A DNA stretch of 64,000 bases from Bacteroidales bacterium M8 (GTDB lineage: Bacteria > Bacteroidota > Bacteroidia > Bacteroidales > Muribaculaceae), in the NCBI GenBank assembly GCA_001689495.1, contig LUJS01000017.1, positions 24,601-88,600 of the forward strand, written 5' to 3'. A model generated the notes under the pieces. That model searched no databases. It saw only the letters and a list, made by a program, of their open reading frames with translations, and was not told the DNA's origin. Position numbers and translations under genes: made by a program. This document shows, piece by piece, positions 61,499 through 64,000 of this stretch; the first letter of the stretch is position 1; every line of letters starts with the position of its first letter.

Positions 61499-64000
61499 TC
61501 AGTTACCGTACGGTTTTTCGGCCTCGAAGAAAGGTGCCTCGGGCCAATAGAAGGCCTCGGGGTCGTCCGGACGGGCGGGGTCGTATGCCGGAGCCTCCTT
61601 GAGGTGCTTGGCCAGCCGGGGCGCGGCCTTCTTCAGGCCCTCGCGCACGCACTTGGCCACCTGTGTGGCACCGTAGGGGTTGAAGTGGGTGTTGTCGGCC
61701 AGCGGCTCGGTCTGTCCGGGATAGGTGTTGGCCGGATAGTGCACGAAGGCCTTCTTCGAGTTCTCCGTTCCGAGTGTCTCATAGAGCGTCTTGGTCATGG
61801 GATTGAGCTCGATGACGGGCACGCCCTCGCGGGCAGCGACCTCGCGCATGGCCTGCGGATAGTCGCCGTGGGTGTCCTTGATCTTGCCGTTGTCCTCGAA
61901 GTGGCGGCGGGCGGTCGGGGTGATGAACACGGGATTCAGTCCGGCGGCGCGGGCGCGGTCTATGAAGATCTTGAGGCAGGTGGCAAAGTTATAGTACGCA
62001 CCCTTACCGGCGCCGCGCTCCTTCTGGTCGTTGTGGCCGAACTCAACCAGAACCCAGTCGCCCGGGCGGGCCATCGAGAGCACCTTGTCATAGCGCTTGG
62101 AGTCGAGGAACGACGACGCCCTCTGGCCGCTCTCGGCGTTGTTGGCCACGCATACGTTGCTGTCGAAGTATGCGGGCATTATCTGTCCCCAGCTTGCCCA
62201 CGGCTCCTTGGTCTGGTCTACCACGGTGCTGTTGCCGCAGAGATATACGGTGGTCACGCTGTCGGCGTCGGTGACGGGGGTGATGGTGACGCTCTGCACG
62301 GCGGGGGCATGGCCGGTGAACTCGAGCGTGAGCTTGTCGTCCCAAGTCGGGGTGCCCACCTCGCGGGGATTGATGCGCACCGAGTCCTTGAGGTTGATGC
62401 CGCGCTGGCGCTTGTGCACGATGAACGTCCTGTCCTCGAACTTGCCCTTGGCCGTGGCCACGTCGTCGAGCATCAGGCGGCGGCTCTCGGCGCGGACGGT
62501 GGTCTGTGCCTTGCGGCGCTTGTCGCCGAGGCGCACCGTCACCTTATAGTTGCCGTCGGGCACCCTGACCGAGAAGAAATAGGGCTTTCCGTCCTTGGTC
62601 GGAGCGGTGCCGAAGTCATAGCCGTATCCGTCGAACTCGTTATAGGCGGGCACGGTGGCATCCATGGTATACGAGTGGCTGACGGGGAGCAGGGCGTCCT
62701 TGAGGGGACATGTGGTGCCGCGGAGACCCTCGGCGATGCTGGCGGCGTTGAGGCGCGCGCCCTTCTTGGACGAGTGCGTATGGTCTTTCTTGAAGTAAGG
62801 GGGCGTGCCCTCGGGGCCTATGGCCTGATATTTCTTGCCCGAGATGGCGTTTAGGTCGATGAAGTATGCCCCACCCTGACGGGCGGCCTGACGGGCCCAG
62901 AGGCCGAAGCTGTTGGCATTGCTCTCTATCTTGCCGTCCTGCCACTTGTTGCGGGGAGTGTGGCTGAGCACGATGGGTATGGCACCCTTCTCCTTGGCGT
63001 CCATGATGAACTTGCGCAGATACCAGCCATAGGTATAGATGACCTGATTCTTGCCCGTGGCCTCCATCCTGAACACCTTGCTCTCGCCGCCGGCGCCATG
63101 CAGCTCGCCGCGGGCCTTGCCGGTGTTGATGTCGCCGCCGTCGTTGTGGCCGAACTGCATTATCACGAAGTCGCCCGGCTGCAGCGCATTATATACCTTG
63201 TCCCAGCGACCCTCGTCGAGGAATGTCCTTGCGCTGCGTCCGGCCATGGCGTGGTTCTCGACCGAGACCTTGGTGGTGTCGAAGAGTTCGTGCAGCACGC
63301 TGCCCCAACCCCACATCGAGTCGTCGTCGCTGTCGGCGTTCTTGACGGTGCTGTCGCCGATGGTGAAGACCACCGGGCGTCCCGGCTTGCGCGAGGCGCC
63401 GGTCTTGGTGTCGACCTCGACGGGGAGCAGATACTCGGCCAGCTCGAGACCCTTGACGCCGCGCAGGCCCTCGGCAGCCGACTCGGCATTGACCCTCGCG
63501 CCGAACGCCGAGGTGTGGATGCGGTCTATGTAGAACATGGTCTTGACCTTCTCCTTGCCGAATCGCTCGAACTTGCGGGCGGTGATCTCGTTGAGGTCGA
63601 CGAAGGGCACTCCCTCGGCCTCGGCCACCTGACGGGCCCAGAGGCCGAACGTCTTGTTCACGCGGGTTATCTTGGTCGAGTCGCGGTCGTCCCAAGCGTT
63701 GCGCGGGGTCAGCGAGAAGAGTATCGGGCGGCCACCCTTGGCCTTGACCTCGCGCACGTAGCGGCGCATGTATTCGCCGTATGTATATACGGTGTCGGGC
63801 TGTCCGGTCTCCTTGATGGTCACGGCAAGGCTCTCCTCGCCGATGCCGGGAATCGAGGCGCGGGCGCGTCCCGAGTCATACGGACCGTTGTCGTTATGGC
63901 CCAGCTCGATTATCACCCAGTCGCCTGGGCGTACGCCCTGCAGCACCTCGGGCCACAGGCGGTTGTAGAACGTGCGGCTGCTCATGCCGCCGAGGGCGTG
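61499..64000 (-). CDS. Multi-domain SGNH esterase (rhamnogalacturonan acetylesterase, CE12-like), 5' end outside window
   Basis: The frame is open to the right edge of the window, so the start is missing. The visible 833 residues hold the end of one SGNH domain (WVIIELGHNDNGPYDSGRAR, then IDRIHTSAFGARVNAES) and a complete second one. The second has VFTIGDSTVKNADSDDDSMW, GDFVIMQFGHNDGGD and DHTHSSKKGARLNA. A beta-rich linker domain follows (YNEFDGYGYDFGTAPTKDGK). A third SGNH domain then has VYLCGNSTVVDQTKEPWASW, GDWVLVEFGHNDQKE and DNTHFNPYGATQVA. CE12 enzymes remove acetyl groups from rhamnogalacturonan. Three tandem catalytic domains are unusual. Confidence 0.87.
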   Translation of the reverse strand, partial: HALGGMSSRTFYNRLWPEVLQGVRPGDWVIIELGHNDNGPYDSGRARASIPGIGEESLAVTIKETGQPDTVYTYGEYMRRYVREVKAKGGRPILFSLTPRNAWDDRDSTKITRVNKTFGLWARQVAEAEGVPFVDLNEITARKFERFGKEKVKTMFYIDRIHTSAFGARVNAESAAEGLRGVKGLELAEYLLPVEVDTKTGASRKPGRPVVFTIGDSTVKNADSDDDSMWGWGSVLHELFDTTKVSVENHAMAGRSARTFLDEGRWDKVYNALQPGDFVIMQFGHNDGGDINTGKARGELHGAGGESKVFRMEATGKNQVIYTYGWYLRKFIMDAKEKGAIPIVLSHTPRNKWQDGKIESNANSFGLWARQAARQGGAYFIDLNAISGKKYQAIGPEGTPPYFKKDHTHSSKKGARLNAASIAEGLRGTTCPLKDALLPVSHSYTMDATVPAYNEFDGYGYDFGTAPTKDGKPYFFSVRVPDGNYKVTVRLGDKRRKAQTTVRAESRRLMLDDVATAKGKFEDRTFIVHKRQRGINLKDSVRINPREVGTPTWDDKLTLEFTGHAPAVQSVTITPVTDADSVTTVYLCGNSTVVDQTKEPWASWGQIMPAYFDSNVCVANNAESGQRASSFLDSKRYDKVLSMARPGDWVLVEFGHNDQKERGAGKGAYYNFATCLKIFIDRARAAGLNPVFITPTARRHFEDNGKIKDTHGDYPQAMREVAAREGVPVIELNPMTKTLYETLGTENSKKAFVHYPANTYPGQTEPLADNTHFNPYGATQVAKCVREGLKKAAPRLAKHLKEAPAYDPARPDDPEAFYWPEAPFFEAEKPYGN

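Overview
The window looks like a chromosomal segment of a gut Bacteroidales bacterium, most likely of the Muribaculaceae type (an inference from gene content). Supporting signs are the type IX secretion translocon SprA, a fused MurF-alanine racemase, GSCFA and DUF4290 proteins, HU-family proteins, pectin-degrading enzymes, and promoters of the Bacteroidetes form TTG-N19/20-TAnnTTTG. Housekeeping genes are GC-rich. Several accessory genes (about 12.9-13.5, 17.0-21.1, 22.7-24.6 and 30.5-32.4 kb) are visibly AT-richer and look acquired.

Layout. 1-12.5 kb: end of rpsP, ruvA, the giant sprA, then a GH28 pectinase whose start overlaps the sprA stop, and a GH106-type rhamnosidase. 12.5-13.0 kb: a possible small RNA and a roughly 250-bp palindrome. 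13.0-16.7 kb: a lipoprotein, umuDC, and a mannose-1-phosphate guanylyltransferase. 17.0-21.1 kb: a 1373-residue STAND-type ATPase resembling the SAMD9 family, a probable defence gene. 21.1-25.2 kb: lipoproteins, a DUF5131 gene broken inside its Cys motif, an ankyrin lipoprotein flanked by two inverted copies of a multi-hairpin repeat, an unassigned structured RNA, and a GlsB/YeaQ membrane protein.

25.3-28.8 kb holds the most striking module: a RecA/RadA-like ATPase, a DUF932-like protein and a single-HKD phospholipase-D-type protein in an overlapping operon, followed by a WYL-domain regulator. The same inverted repeat (TGTATCA-N5-TGATACA type) lies exactly 8 nt upstream of the -7 element of both the operon and the regulator gene. 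This suggests a self-contained, WYL-controlled DNA-damage or anti-phage response unit.

28.8-33.4 kb: a broken HAD-HD fusion, a MmcQ/YjbR protein, a secreted caspase-like peptidase, pyroglutamyl peptidase and tRNA-Gln(UUG). 33.5-54.1 kb: core metabolism and envelope genes (fabI, serB, a PEP-synthase-like protein with receiver-like domains, a nitroreductase, TetR, fabG, rimM, an OmpA-like protein, proS, two HU proteins of which one is fused to a membrane segment and LysM, aroE, a YeiH permease, comEC, GSCFA, murF-alr). 54.1-64.0 kb: a second pectin/rhamnogalacturonan gene set (PL1 lyase, esterase, GH2, GH28, and a multi-SGNH CE12-type esterase running off the window). No SusC/SusD pair, CRISPR array, rRNA or transposase gene was seen.
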